Shown here piece after piece: positions 35,399 to 43,810 of a DNA stretch of 64,000 nucleotides (positions within the stretch are counted from its first letter, which is position 1; each line of letters begins with the position of its first letter). This DNA comes from UBA4575 sp002386945 (GTDB lineage Bacteria > Pseudomonadota > Gammaproteobacteria > UBA4575): contig CALSUC010000001.1 of assembly GCA_943789445.1 (NCBI GenBank), forward strand, positions 124,001 through 188,000. Reading direction: 5' to 3'. The notes below the pieces were generated by a model. The model saw nothing but the letters and a program-made list of their open reading frames with translations. It ran no database searches and was not told where the DNA came from. A program made the position numbers and the translations under genes.

Positions 35399-36739
35399 GT
35401 GTTAAGTAGTGAAACTATAGCCGCCGTTGCCACAGCCAGTGGTAGCGGAGGTGTTGCTGTTGTCCGACTCTCAGGGCCGGATGCAGCGACCATTGCGGCA
35501 CAGATCTGTGCTCGTGAACAACTGACCCCACGTTATGCGCACTATGTGCAGTTCTACAAGATTGATCCCCAGACTGAAGTAACGACTGGCCTTGTTATTG
35601 ATATGGGCTTGGCTTTGTACTTTAAGGCACCGAGTTCTTTTACTGGCGAAGATGTGGTCGAATTACATGCCCATGGTAATGCCATCGTCTGTGAACAAAT
35701 CATTGCGAGTGCCTGTGTCTTGGGTGCGCGTCGTGCGCGTGCTGGTGAGTTCAGTGAACGTGCATTTCTCAATGGCAAATTACAACTCAACCAACTCGAA
35801 GCGATTGCCGATCTGATCAGTAGTAATTCAGAACAGGCCGCGCGCTCGGCAGTGTTGTCGATGCAAGGGGTGTTTTCTGATGAAGTAAATGCCTTGCTAC
35901 AAAAATTGATTTATGTGCGTACTTTATTAGAGGCCGCCTTGGATTTCTCTGATGAAGATATTGAATTTGCCGATCACGATCGGATTGAAAAAGAACTACG
36001 CTACACCTTAGACAGACTCGCTGAAATTTATAAAGTAGCAGCCGAAGGCGCACGCATGCAGCGCGGTGTCACCGTGGTATTAAGTGGTGCACCCAACGTC
36101 GGTAAGTCTTCCCTACTCAACGCACTCTGTGCCAAACAACGTGCCATCGTGACACCGATTGCAGGCACTACGCGTGATTTGATTTCGGTAGACCTCAACA
36201 TCAATGGTGTGTCGGTGACCTTGGTCGACACCGCCGGCATTCGCAGCGACGCCGGTGAGATTGAACGTGAAGGCATTGCCAGGGCCGAGACTGCACGCGC
36301 GCAGGCCGATCTGATTTTGCAGGTGCTTGAGAGCAACCCGACAGACGCAGACCATTTGTCAGAGTCAGGCAGCATTATCGTTGTGAACAAGGCTGACTTA
36401 TTAGATGAACAGACCCCGCAGTTAGCAGGAGTGGTCTATGTTTCAGCGACCGAACGTACCGGCCTAGATCAGCTACGTGCAGAGATCGCCAAGCGTTTAG
36501 ACATCAGCAGTGACGAACAGCAAACCCCCTTTGCCGCCCGACAACGACACTTGGATGCACTACAACAGGCGCAGACTGCAATCGAGCGGGCGATGGTGCA
36601 ACTGGCCCAAGCCGAGCTACCCGAACTTATCGCCGAGGAGCTACGCTTGGCACAACAGAGTTTGGGTGAGATCACCGGTGAATTTACCCCCGATGATCTA
36701 CTCGACTACATTTTCCGTGAATTTTGTATCGGTAAGTAA
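35399..36739 (+). CDS. mnmE: tRNA uridine-5-carboxymethylaminomethyl modification GTPase MnmE
   Basis: MnmE with MnmG modifies the wobble uridine of certain tRNAs. The 446-residue protein has an N-terminal folate-binding domain (IAAVATASGSGGVAVVRLSG), a helical domain, and an inserted G domain with G1 GAPNVGKSS (~223), G2 GTTRD, G3 DTAG, and G4 NKAD. The C-terminal FCIGK carries the essential Cys. The start is GTG at 35399. It lies 27 bp after yidC and 73 bp before mnmG, its partner. Confidence 0.97.
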   Translation: MLSSETIAAVATASGSGGVAVVRLSGPDAATIAAQICAREQLTPRYAHYVQFYKIDPQTEVTTGLVIDMGLALYFKAPSSFTGEDVVELHAHGNAIVCEQIIASACVLGARRARAGEFSERAFLNGKLQLNQLEAIADLISSNSEQAARSAVLSMQGVFSDEVNALLQKLIYVRTLLEAALDFSDEDIEFADHDRIEKELRYTLDRLAEIYKVAAEGARMQRGVTVVLSGAPNVGKSSLLNALCAKQRAIVTPIAGTTRDLISVDLNINGVSVTLVDTAGIRSDAGEIEREGIARAETARAQADLILQVLESNPTDADHLSESGSIIVVNKADLLDEQTPQLAGVVYVSATERTGLDQLRAEIAKRLDISSDEQQTPFAARQRHLDALQQAQTAIERAMVQLAQAELPELIAEELRLAQQSLGEITGEFTPDDLLDYIFREFCIGK

Positions 36740-36812
36740 GACCGGCAAAATCAATTTTTAGGTTTCCCCTGCGTCATGGGATATATTGCAAGCCATCTAG
36801 AGCAGGATTAGA

Positions 36813-38705
36813 GTGCGCGCCATGCAACAGCAATTTGACGTCATAGTGGTCGGTGGTGGCCATGCTGGAACCGAAGCAGCCTTAGCGGCGGCGCGTACCG
36901 GTGCGCGCACCCTATTACTGACACAAAATATTGAGACCATCGGCCAGATGAGCTGTAACCCAGCGATTGGCGGTATTGGTAAAAGTCATTTAGTACGTGA
37001 GATCGATGCCATGGGTGGTGCGATGGCCTTGGCCGCCGATGAGGCCGGCATCCAGTTTCGCGTGCTTAATCGCCGCAAAGGCCCCGCGGTACGCGCAACA
37101 CGCGCACAAACCGATCGTAGTCTGTATCGACAGGCGATTCGTCGGATAGTTGAAAACCAAGAGAACTTGAGTCTGTTCCAACAAGAAGTGGAAGACCTGA
37201 TTGTCGAGCAGGGCCGTGTCTGTGGTGTGCGCACCCGGATGGATCTGAGTTTTAGGGCCTCGGCCGTGATCCTCACGGTGGGTACCTTCTTGGCCGGCCG
37301 TATTCATGTCGGCGCCGAAAACTATTCTGCCGGTCGCGCCGGTGATGCACCGTCTAATCCTCTAGCCGCACGCCTGCGTGAATTACCGTTCGAGGTGGAT
37401 CGTCTAAAAACAGGTACGCCACCGCGTATCGATGGTAAGACAATCGATTATCAGCGTTTACAAGCGCAGCCCGGCGATCAGCCCCTACCTGTGTTCTCTT
37501 TCATGGGTAGCGTCAGCGATCATCCGCAGCAGGTAAATTGTCATATCACCTACACTAATAATGAGACGCATGATTTTATTCGCGCCTCTCTACACCAGTC
37601 GCCAATGTATTCGGGTGCTATTAAAGGTATCGGGCCACGCTACTGTCCTTCGATTGAAGATAAGGTCATACGCTTTGCCGACCGGGAGCGTCACCAGGTC
37701 TTTTTAGAGCCAGAAGGTTTAGGCAGTCACGAGGTGTATCCAAATGGCATCTCCACCAGCCTGCCCTATGCTGCCCAGTTACAGATGGTGCATTCGATTG
37801 AAGGCTTGGAAAACTGTCATATCACGCGACCGGGCTATGCCATCGAGTACGATTACTTTGCGCCTACCGGCTTGTATGCCAGCTTGGAAACCAAGTCGTT
37901 GGCCGGTCTTTATTTTGCTGGACAAATCAATGGTACGACCGGATATGAAGAAGCGGCGGCCCAGGGTCTAATAGCTGGATTGAATGCGGCCCGTGGGTCG
38001 CGTGGTGAAGAGCCCTTGGTACTGCGCCGTGATCAAGCTTATATAGGCGTTATGATCGACGACCTCGTGACGCAGGGTACGCGTGAACCCTATCGTATGT
38101 TCACTAGCCGTGCCGAATACCGTCTACAACTGCGTGAAGACAATGCCGATTTACGATTGACCGAGTTGGCGCGTGAGCAGGGTCTGGTGGATGATGCACG
38201 CTGGCAGCGTTTTTGCTGGAAGCGTGAAGCCTTGGCGCAGGAACAAAAGCGCTTAGAAACGACCTTTATTCAAGCTGGCCAATACAGTGATGAGCAATGT
38301 ATCGCGTTATTTGGCAGCGTGCTGGAACGAGAATATAGCGTGGCGTCATTACTCAAGCGACCGGCAACGGCATATAACGACTTACGTGTTCTCAGCGAAT
38401 TGGCCCCTTTTCAAGAGGATGCCGAGTTGATTGAGCAAATCGATATACAGGCGAAATACTCGGGCTATCTCAATCGGCAACAGGCCGAAATTGATAAATC
38501 GATCCGCCTGGCTGAAATGAGCATCCCAGAAGGCTTTGATTACCAACAAGTGCTTGGCTTCTCAAACGAAGTAAAGCAGAAACTAAGCGAACTAAAGCCA
38601 CAAACGGTGAGTCAGGCCGCACGTATCCCAGGTGTGACGCCAGCTGCTGTTTCCTTGCTCTTAGTGCATTTGAAAGCCCGCAGCGCATTGCGCAATAGCG
38701 CCTGA
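36813..38705 (+). CDS. mnmG: tRNA uridine-5-carboxymethylaminomethyl modification enzyme MnmG
   Basis: MnmG (GidA) is the FAD-dependent partner of MnmE in wobble-uridine modification. At 630 residues it is full length: FAD-binding DVIVVGGGHAGTEAALAAART near the N-terminus, MSCNPAIGGIGKSHLVREIDAMGG (~47-70), RKGPAVRATRAQ, LKTGTPPRI, and TSRAEYRL. The C-terminal domain ends with the LLVHLKARS segment. An AGGA sequence 5 bp before the GTG at 36813 favours that start over the ATG at 36822. Its neighbours rsmG and parAB complete the usual origin-flanking order. Confidence 0.97.
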   Translation: MRAMQQQFDVIVVGGGHAGTEAALAAARTGARTLLLTQNIETIGQMSCNPAIGGIGKSHLVREIDAMGGAMALAADEAGIQFRVLNRRKGPAVRATRAQTDRSLYRQAIRRIVENQENLSLFQQEVEDLIVEQGRVCGVRTRMDLSFRASAVILTVGTFLAGRIHVGAENYSAGRAGDAPSNPLAARLRELPFEVDRLKTGTPPRIDGKTIDYQRLQAQPGDQPLPVFSFMGSVSDHPQQVNCHITYTNNETHDFIRASLHQSPMYSGAIKGIGPRYCPSIEDKVIRFADRERHQVFLEPEGLGSHEVYPNGISTSLPYAAQLQMVHSIEGLENCHITRPGYAIEYDYFAPTGLYASLETKSLAGLYFAGQINGTTGYEEAAAQGLIAGLNAARGSRGEEPLVLRRDQAYIGVMIDDLVTQGTREPYRMFTSRAEYRLQLREDNADLRLTELAREQGLVDDARWQRFCWKREALAQEQKRLETTFIQAGQYSDEQCIALFGSVLEREYSVASLLKRPATAYNDLRVLSELAPFQEDAELIEQIDIQAKYSGYLNRQQAEIDKSIRLAEMSIPEGFDYQQVLGFSNEVKQKLSELKPQTVSQAARIPGVTPAAVSLLLVHLKARSALRNSA

Positions 38706-38724
38706 TTGGCTGGACTATAAACGT

Positions 38725-39342
38725 ATGTCACAGCCATTAGATGTGCTGCTTTCGGCAGCCACCGCACTCGATCTGTCGTTAACCACAGAACAGGCCCAGA
38801 GACTATTGGCCTATCAACAGATGATTCAGAAGTGGAATGGCGCCTATAATCTGGTCGGTACCTCAAACAGTGCCGAGTTATTGCAAAAACACCTGCTTGA
38901 TAGCCTATCGGTGATGTCAGATATCCAGCATTCACCGGTGTTGGATGTTGGCAGTGGTGCGGGTATTCCGGGTATTCCACTCGCAATTTGTAAGCCAGAG
39001 CTAGCGATCACCCTGCTGGACTCTAACGGTAAAAAGACCCGGTTTATGCGCCAAGTGGTTATCGAGCTCGGCCTAAGCAATGTGCAAGTCGAACAAACAC
39101 GTATTGAGCAGTATCAACCAAAGCAAGCGCCACAGACCGTGGTTTGTCGGGCTTTTGCACCGACCGAAAAGGCGCTTAAGCTATTACAGCCGGTGGTTGC
39201 CCAAGGCGGTGTCATCGTATTGATGTTGGGTCAGGCCCCAAAACAATTACCCACAAGCCCCGCTTTTTCTGAGATTATATCGAAGCAGGTGATCGTCCCA
39301 GGCTTGGCCTCTGAACGGAATCTACTGCTGGCCTATAAATAA
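38725..39342 (+). CDS. rsmG: 16S rRNA (guanine527-N7)-methyltransferase
   Basis: RsmG (GidB) methylates G527 of 16S rRNA using SAM. The 205-residue protein has the SAM-binding motif VLDVGSGAGIPGIPLAI (~72-88), LLDSNGKKTRFM and CRAFAP. It begins 20 bp after mnmG and ends 8 bp before parA, in the classic mnmG-rsmG-parA-parB order. Loss of this enzyme gives low-level streptomycin resistance in several bacteria. Confidence 0.96.
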   Translation: MSQPLDVLLSAATALDLSLTTEQAQRLLAYQQMIQKWNGAYNLVGTSNSAELLQKHLLDSLSVMSDIQHSPVLDVGSGAGIPGIPLAICKPELAITLLDSNGKKTRFMRQVVIELGLSNVQVEQTRIEQYQPKQAPQTVVCRAFAPTEKALKLLQPVVAQGGVIVLMLGQAPKQLPTSPAFSEIISKQVIVPGLASERNLLLAYK

Positions 39343-39349
39343 GGGGACT

Positions 39350-40138
39350 ATGAGCAAAATAATCGCGATTACTAACCAGAAAGGTGGCGTCGGTAAAACG
39401 ACAACCACGGTTAATCTGGCAGCGACCTTGGCGGCGACTAAGCGCCGGGTGTTGCTTGTGGATATGGATCCACAGGGTAATGCGACTATGGGCTCGGCGT
39501 TGGATAAACGCCTGATTGAACACTCTATCGGTGATGTCTTGCTTGGAGATATTGATATACGAGAGGGCATGTTGACCAGCGAACGGGTTGGTTATCATGT
39601 GCTGCCGTCGAATGGCAATTTGACCACCGCTGAGGTGGGTCTACTACAGATGTCGGAACGTGAATATCGCCTGCAGCAAGCATTACAGCAAGTGAGTGAC
39701 GATTTTGACTATATTTTGATCGACTGCCCGCCCTCTTTGAATATGTTGACGGTTAATTCCTTGGTTGCCGCGGGTAGCGTCTTGATTCCAACCCAGTGTG
39801 AGTATTATGCGCTGGAAGGTCTATCGGCCCTATTAGGCACGATTGAGCGTATACGTGAAGGTACCAACCCTAATTTGCAGGTGGAAGGCGTCTTACGGAC
39901 CATGTTTGATCCCAGAAATAATCTTTCAAACGACGTTTCAGCGCAGTTAATAGCGCATTTTGGCGATACTGTTTATCGTACGATTATCCCTAGAAATGTG
40001 ACCCTAGCTGAGGCCCCTAGTCATGGTTTGCCGGTCATTCATTATGATAAAACTTCACGCGGTGCCCGTGCTTATTTAGCGCTGGCAGGTGAAATGCTTC
40101 AACGTGAGGCCGCACTCACCGAAGCAGTTACGGAATAA
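39350..40138 (+). CDS. parA: Chromosome partitioning ATPase ParA (Soj)
   Basis: ParA is the nucleoid-bound ATPase that moves ParB-parS complexes apart. The 262-residue protein has the deviant Walker A NQKGGVGKTTTTVNLA (~8-23), the A' motif VDMDPQGNATMGS and Walker B YILIDCPPSL. It lacks the N-terminal helix-turn-helix of plasmid ParA proteins, as expected for the chromosomal type. parB follows after 3 bp, and two parS sites are in recF to the left. Confidence 0.97.
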   Translation: MSKIIAITNQKGGVGKTTTTVNLAATLAATKRRVLLVDMDPQGNATMGSALDKRLIEHSIGDVLLGDIDIREGMLTSERVGYHVLPSNGNLTTAEVGLLQMSEREYRLQQALQQVSDDFDYILIDCPPSLNMLTVNSLVAAGSVLIPTQCEYYALEGLSALLGTIERIREGTNPNLQVEGVLRTMFDPRNNLSNDVSAQLIAHFGDTVYRTIIPRNVTLAEAPSHGLPVIHYDKTSRGARAYLALAGEMLQREAALTEAVTE

Positions 40139-40141
40139 ATT

Positions 40142-41047
40142 ATGGCCGCTAATAAGAAGCGTAAAGGATTAGGCAGTTTGGGCATCGATATCTTGTTATC
40201 GAGTCCAGCCAAGGTTGCCAGCAAGTCAGAAGAGCCGCCTCAGTCGACGCCAGCTAGTATGGTCGATCAGCTCAGTATCGCGATTGATTTAGTCGACCGC
40301 AGCCCGTTTCAGCCACGCCAGACGATGACCGATGAAGGCTTGCAGGAATTAGCCGACTCGATTCGTAGTCAAGGCCTGATTCAGCCGATTGTGGTGCGTA
40401 AAATAGCCGATCGCTACGAATTAATTGCTGGCGAGCGTCGCTGGCGCGCCGCACAAATAGCCGGGCTGCAAGATATCCCTGCAGTGATTAAACAAGCGGA
40501 TGATCAAGCCGCTGCGGCAATGGCCCTGATCGAGAATCTACAGCGTGAAAACCTAAACCCGGTAGAAGAAGCGGTCGCTATTGCTAATCTCATCGCACAA
40601 TTTAATTGGACGCATCAAGAAGTCGCCGAGGTGTTAGGAAAGGCCCGAGCCACGGTGAGTAATAGTTTGCGTCTGCTGGAACTGGCCGATAGCGCGCGAC
40701 AGTTGGTGAATGATCGCCTTTTAAGTATGGGTCATGCCCGCGCATTGCTATCATTGCCACTAGAGCAGCAGAACACGATAGCGAAAGAAATAGTCGCAAA
40801 GCAGCTTTCGGTACGACAAACTGAGCAATTAGTGAAGAAACTGTTGGCGCAGAGCGGTAAAAAGACTAAACCCAGCGCCCTGGAAAAAGATCCAAATATC
40901 CAAGCACTGGAAAATCGATTGGCAGATCGGCTTGGTGCCGCGGTCGGAATACGCAGTAATGAAAAAACGGGCAAAGGTAAAATAGAGATCCCGTTTAACA
41001 GCCTAGATGAGCTAGACGGTATCCTAAATAAACTGAACAACGGCTAA
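40142..41047 (+). CDS. parB: Chromosome partitioning protein ParB (Spo0J)
   Basis: ParB binds parS and spreads as a CTP-dependent clamp. The 301-residue protein has the N-terminal domain motif SPFQPR, LADSIRSQGLIQPIVVR, the CTP-binding box AGERRWRAA (~98-106) and ENLQRENLNPVEEA (~131-144). The helix-turn-helix parS reader is QEVAEVLGKARATVSNSLRLLEL (~158-180), and the C-terminal dimerisation segment is NSLDELDGILNKL. It ends the parAB pair; the atp operon follows after 157 bp. Confidence 0.97.
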   Translation: MAANKKRKGLGSLGIDILLSSPAKVASKSEEPPQSTPASMVDQLSIAIDLVDRSPFQPRQTMTDEGLQELADSIRSQGLIQPIVVRKIADRYELIAGERRWRAAQIAGLQDIPAVIKQADDQAAAAMALIENLQRENLNPVEEAVAIANLIAQFNWTHQEVAEVLGKARATVSNSLRLLELADSARQLVNDRLLSMGHARALLSLPLEQQNTIAKEIVAKQLSVRQTEQLVKKLLAQSGKKTKPSALEKDPNIQALENRLADRLGAAVGIRSNEKTGKGKIEIPFNSLDELDGILNKLNNG

Positions 41048-41095
41048 AGGCTAATTTATTTACGTCATTTTAAGTCATCAGTCTTGCCTCAGTGG

Positions 41096-41124
41096 TTGAG
41101 AATTTCATATCTACCCTTTATACT
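41096..41124 (+). promoter_or_regulatory. Sigma70-type promoter of the atp operon
   Basis: TTGAGA (41096-41101) and TATACT (41119-41124) are separated by exactly 17 bp, a close match to the sigma70 consensus. They lie 81-109 bp upstream of the atpI start, in the only sizeable gap before the ATP synthase genes. Transcription would start at about 41131. Confidence 0.7.
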
Positions 41125-41204
41125 TCGCGCCGCACACGAACTCGAATATCGAGTATCGAAAGCGATTTGGCGAAAAAATAGTCTCTTTGTAGCGCAGATT
41201 AAAC

Positions 41205-41585
41205 ATGAGCGGTTTAAGATTCGGAAATTCGTCAAACATCGGAACCTTATTACTGGTTCAGATAGCATTAGTCGGAATAAGCTCCGTAGTAGTGTTAACG
41301 CTAGGTTCGGTGCAGGCTTTATCGTGGTTTATAGGCGGAACAATTAGTATTGTTTCGAATAGTTATTTAGCGTTTAAGTTGATAAGTCGACGTAGCGCAG
41401 ATCCGAATCGAGTGCTGGGCATGATGTATGCCGGCGAGATTGGAAAAATTGTTATAACAGCAACCCTGTTTGCGATTATTTTCGCGACACAGGCGTGGGT
41501 TCAGCCCCTGGCATTATTTTTGGGCTATACCGCGGCGCTTTTAGCGCATTGGCTATCAGCCATAGTTGCTGGCAACAGGAATTAA
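41205..41585 (+). CDS. atpI: ATP synthase subunit I (AtpI)
   Basis: This 126-residue membrane protein has four hydrophobic segments (about 12-33, 36-58, 73-93, 97-121) and sits at the head of the atp operon, the position of atpI. AtpI is thought to aid c-ring assembly or Mg uptake and is not part of the finished enzyme. Sequence is poorly conserved in this family, so position and topology carry most of the weight. atpB follows after 19 bp. Confidence 0.87.
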   Translation: MSGLRFGNSSNIGTLLLVQIALVGISSVVVLTLGSVQALSWFIGGTISIVSNSYLAFKLISRRSADPNRVLGMMYAGEIGKIVITATLFAIIFATQAWVQPLALFLGYTAALLAHWLSAIVAGNRN

Positions 41586-41604
41586 GTAAACTAGGATTCA
41601 TTAA

Positions 41605-42462
41605 ATGGCAGGCGACGTACTAACCGCTTCTGGTTACATTAAACACCACCTTCAGAATCTGACGTATGGTCAGAAGGCGAATGGTGAGTGGGGTTTTGCA
41701 CATTCAAGTCAGGAAGCCACTGAAATGGGTTTCTGGGCAATCCACGTAGATACCATGATTTGGTCTTTCGTGGTCGGCACCCTGTTTTTATTCTTTTTTA
41801 TCCGCGCTGCAAACAAGGCAACAGCAGGGATCCCTAGTGGTTTGCTGAACTTTGTAGAGATGATCGTCGAATTTGTTGATGACAACGTCAAGAGTACCTT
41901 CCACGGCAAAACGCCTATTGTCGCGCCGCTGGCCCTGACGGTATTTGTCTGGGTGTTGGGTATGAACTTGATGGATTTAGTGCCGGTAGATTGGATCCCA
42001 CACTTGGCTGCGATGGCCGGTATCGAATATATGAAGGTGGTTCCAACCACCGATGTGAACGCAACCATGGGTATGTCCCTGACCGTGTTCATCTTAGTTT
42101 TGTTCTACAGCGTGAAAGTGAAAGGTCCTGGCGGTTTTGCTGCCGAGTTGACCATGCAGCCTTTCAGCGCCAAGTTTCCAATGAACATCGTTTTATTACC
42201 GATCAACTTTTTCCTTGAGACAGTTGGTATGGTCGCAAAGCCGGTATCACTCGGTTTGCGATTATTTGGTAACTTATACGCAGGTGAAATGATTTTCATT
42301 TTGATCGCTCTGATGTATACCGGCGGAATTGCGCTAGGTACATTTGGCGGTGCGTTACAACTCGTATGGGCAATTTTCCATATTTTGGTAGTCGTTCTTC
42401 AGGCCTTTATCTTTATGGTACTGACGATCGTTTATCTGAATATGGCACATGAACATCACTAA
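41605..42462 (+). CDS. atpB: ATP synthase Fo subunit a
   Basis: Subunit a forms the proton half-channels against the c ring. The 285-residue protein has five to six membrane segments. The essential Arg lies in SLGLRLFGNLYAGEMI (~210-225), and the preceding FLETVGMVAKPVSL and following ALQLVWAIFHILVVVLQAFIF match the family. It starts MAGDVLTASGYIKHHLQNLTYGQ, as in gammaproteobacterial AtpB. The operon order I-B-E-F-H-A-G-D-C is complete. Confidence 0.97.
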   Translation: MAGDVLTASGYIKHHLQNLTYGQKANGEWGFAHSSQEATEMGFWAIHVDTMIWSFVVGTLFLFFFIRAANKATAGIPSGLLNFVEMIVEFVDDNVKSTFHGKTPIVAPLALTVFVWVLGMNLMDLVPVDWIPHLAAMAGIEYMKVVPTTDVNATMGMSLTVFILVLFYSVKVKGPGGFAAELTMQPFSAKFPMNIVLLPINFFLETVGMVAKPVSLGLRLFGNLYAGEMIFILIALMYTGGIALGTFGGALQLVWAIFHILVVVLQAFIFMVLTIVYLNMAHEHH

Positions 42463-42502
42463 TAAACTTTTCCACAATTTAACAAGAGAAAGCGGAGTCG
42501 TT

Positions 42503-42736
42503 ATGGAATTATCACAAGCAATTGTTTACTTAGCCGGCGGTTTACTAATGGGTATGGGTGCTATCGGTGCTGCATTAGGTATTGGTAACTTAGGCGGTAA
42601 GTACATGGAAGGTATTGCACGTCAGCCTGAGCTTATCCCTGTATTACGTACACAAATGTTCATCGTCCTAGGTTTGGTTGATGCTGTACCTATGATCGCA
42701 GTTGGTATTGCGTTCTACATGATCTTTGCAGCGTAA
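42503..42736 (+). CDS. atpE: ATP synthase Fo subunit c
   Basis: This 77-residue subunit is a two-helix hairpin that forms the rotating c ring. Helix 1 contains the glycine repeat GMGAIGAALGIG, the polar loop is ARQPEL, and the proton-binding Asp is in VLGLVDAVPMIAV (helix 2). No Na+-type motif is seen, so protons are the likely coupling ion. The ATG at 42503 follows a GGAG ribosome-binding site; an upstream in-frame ATG at 42449 lies inside atpB and is not the start. Confidence 0.97.
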   Translation: MELSQAIVYLAGGLLMGMGAIGAALGIGNLGGKYMEGIARQPELIPVLRTQMFIVLGLVDAVPMIAVGIAFYMIFAA

Positions 42737-42767
42737 TCGACAAACTGAGTTTTAGAGAGGTAATGCG

Positions 42768-43238
42768 GTGAATATAAATGCCACCCTCATAGGACAGTCG
42801 ATTTCCTTTTTGGTCTTTGTCTGGTTTTGTATGAAATTTGTTTGGCCTCCAATTACGGCGGCACTAAGCGAACGTAAAGACAAAATTGCACAGGGTCTTG
42901 AAGCGGCTGAGCGAGGCATGCAATCACAGGCTGAAGCAGAATCATTGGTTCAAGCGCAGCTCGGTGAAGCAAAGCAACATGCTTCTGAGATTATTAACCA
43001 AGCACAGAAACGAGCGAATGAGATCGTGGAAGAGGCTAAGACGACAGCTAATGTTGAAGGCGAGCGTATTAAAACCGCCGCTCATGCAGAAGTTGATCGT
43101 GAAGTTAATAAGGCGAAAGAGCAACTTCGTGGCCAAGTCTCAGTACTAGCAATTGCTGGTGCAGAAGCGGTTCTTCATAAAGAAGTCAACGCTGAAACCC
43201 ATCGTGGTGTTTTAGACGAGTTGGCTGCTCAGCTGTAG
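42768..43238 (+). CDS. atpF: ATP synthase Fo subunit b
   Basis: Subunit b is the peripheral stalk. The 156-residue protein has one N-terminal membrane helix (IGQSISFLVFVWFCMKFVWPPI) followed by a long charged Ala/Glu/Lys-rich helix that dimerises as a coiled coil. The start is GTG at 42768, since a nearby ATG (42763) is out of frame. It precedes atpH by 9 bp. Confidence 0.96.
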   Translation: MNINATLIGQSISFLVFVWFCMKFVWPPITAALSERKDKIAQGLEAAERGMQSQAEAESLVQAQLGEAKQHASEIINQAQKRANEIVEEAKTTANVEGERIKTAAHAEVDREVNKAKEQLRGQVSVLAIAGAEAVLHKEVNAETHRGVLDELAAQL

Positions 43239-43247
43239 GGAATCTAC

Positions 43248-43784
43248 GTGTCAGAATTAATTACAGCAGCACGACCTTATGCGCGAGCAGCGTTTCAGGT
43301 CGCTAATGAAACCAATGCACTTGTGCAGTGGGATGAAATGCTAGGTTTATGTGCAGCGGTAGCGGCGGATCAATCCGTTAGCGCCCTGTTACACAACCCA
43401 AGCCTTAGCTGGCAACAAGAAGCAGAGATTGTTGAGCACATTTGTGCCGAACACTTAGATGAGCGCGGAGTTAATTTCATTCGCCTACTCGCCGAAAGTG
43501 ATCGTCTATCTTTGTTATCGGATATTGCTGGACTATTTCATCAGTATCGTATCGAGGCTGACGCCAGTATCGATGCCGAATTAATTTCTGCACATGATAC
43601 GGATCAAGCAGCGGTTGATAAAATTGCTGATTCATTAAGTAAACGCTTAGGTAAGAAAGTCAGCCTGAGCACTAGCACCGATGCAGCCTTAATTGGCGGC
43701 GCAATTATCCGTGCTGGTGATATCGTAATTGATGGATCTATCCGTGGCCGTTTAGAGAAACTCGCCACAGACATGGCTAACTAA
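43248..43784 (+). CDS. atpH: ATP synthase F1 subunit delta
   Basis: The 178-residue delta subunit links F1 to the b stalk. It begins MSELITAARPYARAAFQVA, the typical N-terminal helical domain, and ends with the conserved GGAIIRAGDIVIDGSIRGRLEKL. The start is GTG at 43248, 9 bp after atpF. Length and position agree with the family. Confidence 0.96.
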   Translation: MSELITAARPYARAAFQVANETNALVQWDEMLGLCAAVAADQSVSALLHNPSLSWQQEAEIVEHICAEHLDERGVNFIRLLAESDRLSLLSDIAGLFHQYRIEADASIDAELISAHDTDQAAVDKIADSLSKRLGKKVSLSTSTDAALIGGAIIRAGDIVIDGSIRGRLEKLATDMAN

Positions 43785-43810
43785 ATTTTTAGAATTCAAG
43801 AGGAATTCAT

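Noticed and set aside
41084..41347. Open frame upstream of and overlapping atpI
   Set aside because: It covers the atp promoter and reads atpI in the wrong frame, with no recognisable protein features.
42468..42476. DnaA box-like TTTTCCACA between atpB and atpE
   Set aside because: A single match to a loose consensus, far from the origin gap; another such single match lies at 14595-14603.
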